A stretch of 6,851 nt of DNA from an uncultured Megasphaera sp. Its GTDB lineage: Bacteria > Bacillota > Negativicutes > Veillonellales > Megasphaeraceae. The DNA lies in assembly GCA_900554215.1 (NCBI GenBank), contig USGG01000077.1, positions 1 through 6,851 of the forward strand. Direction: 5' to 3'. The position numbers and the translations under genes were made by a program. Shown one piece after another: positions 5,897-6,851 of the stretch. Every line of letters begins with the position of its first letter. Positions within the stretch are counted from its first letter, which is position 1. The notes beneath the pieces were generated by a model, which worked only from the letters and a program-made list of their open reading frames with translations, was not told where the DNA came from and did not search any database.

Positions 5897-5943
5897 CGCA
5901 TTCGTATCATAGCGAGCTGAATACGCGATACGGTGCGTTTTTT
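5897..5943 (+). terminator. Terminator-like hairpin with T-run in the transketolase leader (candidate attenuator)
   Basis: CGCA (5897-5900) pairs with TGCG (5934-5937) and CGTATC (5903-5908) with GATACG (5927-5932). A T-G wobble joins the two helices and one T is bulged. GCG (5912-5914) and CGC (5924-5926) can extend the stem inward past an ATA bulge. Six Ts (5938-5943) follow directly. It lies about 50 bases after the predicted transcription start and 70 bases before the gene, where a terminator only makes sense if it is conditional. A smaller hairpin, CTGCA/TGCAG (5877-5895), precedes it. Confidence 0.55.
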
Positions 5944-5960
5944 ATATGAAAGACGAGTAT

Positions 5961-6002
5961 CGCCTCGTTGCGGTGCAACGGCGAAACTACGTAGTTTGGA
6001 GG
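5961..6002 (+). promoter_or_regulatory. Tandem hairpins abutting the transketolase Shine-Dalgarno
   Basis: CGTTGC (5966-5971) pairs with GCAACG (5975-5980) around a 3-base loop, extended by CGC/GCG (5961-5963 with 5981-5983) across a 2-base bulge. It is followed at once by a perfect 14-base palindrome centred on TACGTA (5984-5997), foldable as a 5-pair stem with an ACGT loop. GGAGG (5998-6002) begins at the next base, 11 bases before ATG 6014 and 5 before an in-frame TTG at 6008. Structure this close to the ribosome binding site could affect initiation. Confidence 0.5.
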
Positions 6003-6013
6003 CCTTATTGATA

Positions 6014-6832
6014 ATGGATCAGCTTCAGCAGTTATGCAGACAAGTTCGAAAGGACGTCGTCGAGGCTATTTATTTAGCCGGCTCCGGCCATCCCGGAAGC
6101 TCTCTGTCGGCTGTGGAGATTCTGGTAACGCTGTATTTCACCGACTTGCTTCAGTGTATTCCGCAGCAGCCGAAATATGAGGGAAGAGATCGGTTTATCT
6201 TATCGAAAGGCCACGCGGCTCCGGCATATTACAGCGTATTGGCTCATAAGGGATTTTTTCCCTTAGAATGGCTGCCGACGCTGCGTTCGTTAGGCAGCCC
6301 GCTGCAGGGACATCCGAATATGGTCAAGCTGCCTTGTCTTGATTGCGCCGTCGGGTCCTTGGGGCAGGGATTGTCCATTGCCAACGGCATAGCCTGGGCT
6401 TTGAAATACCGTCATGAAACGCCTCATGTGTTCTGCCTTATAGGAGACGGCGAACAGCAGGAAGGGCAGATTTGGGAAGCGGCGGCCTTTGCAGCCCATC
6501 ATCATCTGGATAATGTTTGCCTCATCGTAGACTGCAACGGCATGCAGCTTGTCGATTCGCTGAAAACAATTAAGGATTTACAGCCCTTTAACGCCAAGTG
6601 GAAGAGCTTTGGCTGGAATGTCATGACTGTTGATGGACACGATATAGATAAACTCTATCAAGTATTATCGGAGGCTAAGGCGCATCAAGGCTGTCCGACT
6701 GTCGTCCTGGCCCAGACCGTAAAGGGAAAAGGCGTGTCATACATGGAAAACCAGGCCGACTGGCATGGCACGGCGCCGAATGAAGCGCAGTATGCGGCCG
6801 CCATGAAGGAATTATCTCAGGAGGTGCTGTAA
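6014..6832 (+). CDS. Transketolase, N-terminal (TPP-binding) subunit
   Basis: The 272-residue product matches the N-terminal half of a split transketolase, which with a separate C-terminal subunit transfers two-carbon ketol units in the non-oxidative pentose phosphate pathway using thiamine diphosphate and Mg. Visible motifs are 'AGSGHPGSSLS' with H26, 'LSKGHAAPAYY' with H67, 'GSLGQGLSIANGIAWA', and the TPP motif from G144-D145-G146 ('GDGEQQEGQIWEA') to D173-C-N175. 'VKGKGVSYMEN...WHG' near the end is also typical. The length is normal for this subunit, so it is not a truncated full-size enzyme. I chose ATG 6014 because GGAGG at 5998-6002 serves it or the in-frame TTG at 6008. The frame extends upstream to 5933, but that part covers the leader hairpins and is not protein-like. 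A related family (DXS-like or other TPP enzymes) is less likely given the motif set. Confidence 0.92.
   Translation: MDQLQQLCRQVRKDVVEAIYLAGSGHPGSSLSAVEILVTLYFTDLLQCIPQQPKYEGRDRFILSKGHAAPAYYSVLAHKGFFPLEWLPTLRSLGSPLQGHPNMVKLPCLDCAVGSLGQGLSIANGIAWALKYRHETPHVFCLIGDGEQQEGQIWEAAAFAAHHHLDNVCLIVDCNGMQLVDSLKTIKDLQPFNAKWKSFGWNVMTVDGHDIDKLYQVLSEAKAHQGCPTVVLAQTVKGKGVSYMENQADWHGTAPNEAQYAAAMKELSQEVL
6819..6826 (+). promoter_or_regulatory. Strong ribosome binding site inside the end of the transketolase N-subunit gene
   Basis: AGGAGGTG lies 5 bases upstream of ATG 6832, within the last codons of the preceding gene. It supports the ATG as a real start and coupled synthesis of two subunits. Confidence 0.8.
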
Positions 6833-6851
6833 TGGAGTGTATACCTATGCG
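6832..6851 (+). CDS. Start of the next gene, probably transketolase C-terminal subunit (truncated by window end)
   Basis: Only six codons and part of a seventh are visible (MECIPM...). The ATG overlaps the TAA of the preceding gene by one base (TAATG) and has a strong ribosome binding site at 6819-6826. The sequence is too short to identify by itself. The assignment rests on context: an N-terminal transketolase subunit without its pyrimidine-binding and C-terminal domains is nearly always followed directly by the gene for them. Confidence 0.6.

Larger units (their letters stand above)
5664..6013. other. 350-base intergenic region without a supported gene
   Basis: No frame in this stretch has both a plausible start site and protein-like content. 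It holds the aminotransferase terminator, a block of GTATG-containing dyads, a consensus-like promoter, and a structured leader of about 165 bases ahead of the transketolase subunit. These parts are listed separately. I see no tRNA-like fold and no conserved core of a riboswitch I know (no T-box UGGNACC, no TPP CUGAGA). Confidence 0.75.

Noticed and set aside
5946..6011. 21-codon leader ORF ending 2 bases before ATG 6014
   Set aside because: The position is suggestive of a leader peptide, but only T-rich sequence precedes its ATG, with no ribosome binding site, and there is no run of regulatory codons.
5933..6013. Longer N-terminus for the transketolase subunit from GTG 5933
   Set aside because: The start would lie in the terminator-like hairpin without a ribosome binding site, and the extra residues are basic and unlike the family; GGAGG at 5998-6002 points to 6014 or 6008.

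Overview
The window looks like a stretch of bacterial chromosome from a Gram-positive-lineage anaerobe. The order rbfA-nrnA-truB-ribF, SigA-type promoters, strong AAGGAG-type ribosome binding sites and a split two-subunit transketolase all fit Firmicutes. Moderate GC and protein style make a Negativicutes/Megasphaera-like host my best guess, but this is inference and no search was run. All genes are on the + strand.

Bases 1 to about 1400 do not fit the rest. One uninterrupted frame (3-1625) reads through three unrelated protein pieces: the C-terminal domain of a D-Ala-D-Ala carboxypeptidase, a membrane-anchored CapD/FlaA1-type nucleotide-sugar dehydratase lacking its C-terminus, and the C-terminal two thirds of ribosome-binding factor A. 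The first two pieces are GC-rich (37 of 60 bases in 481-540). The RbfA end is AT-rich (19 of 60 in 1561-1620). Both joins fall where the flanking protein families share a few residues. An assembly or amplification chimera is the simplest explanation; a real fusion or rearrangement is the less likely alternative.

From the rbfA tail on, the window is coherent. Bases 1374-4401 hold a tightly packed operon for RNA and cofactor housekeeping: RbfA (30S maturation), NrnA (short-RNA and pAp turnover), TruB (tRNA pseudouridine-55) and RibF (FMN/FAD synthesis). Gaps run from a 4-base overlap to 12 bases. A near-consensus extended -10 promoter overlaps the ribF stop and drives a monocistronic PLP aminotransferase (4476-5663), which ends at a long hairpin terminator (5713-5759).

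Bases 5664-6013 are non-coding and rich in signals: the terminator, short ATGC/GCAT dyads, a strong promoter, and a leader of about 165 bases with a terminator-like hairpin plus T-run and further hairpins next to the Shine-Dalgarno. They precede the N-terminal subunit of a split transketolase (6014-6832), which is translationally coupled to the next gene, presumably the C-terminal subunit, cut off by the window end.

I see no defence system, mobile element, CRISPR array or RNA gene. The points most worth following up are the triple chimera and the possible attenuator in the transketolase leader.
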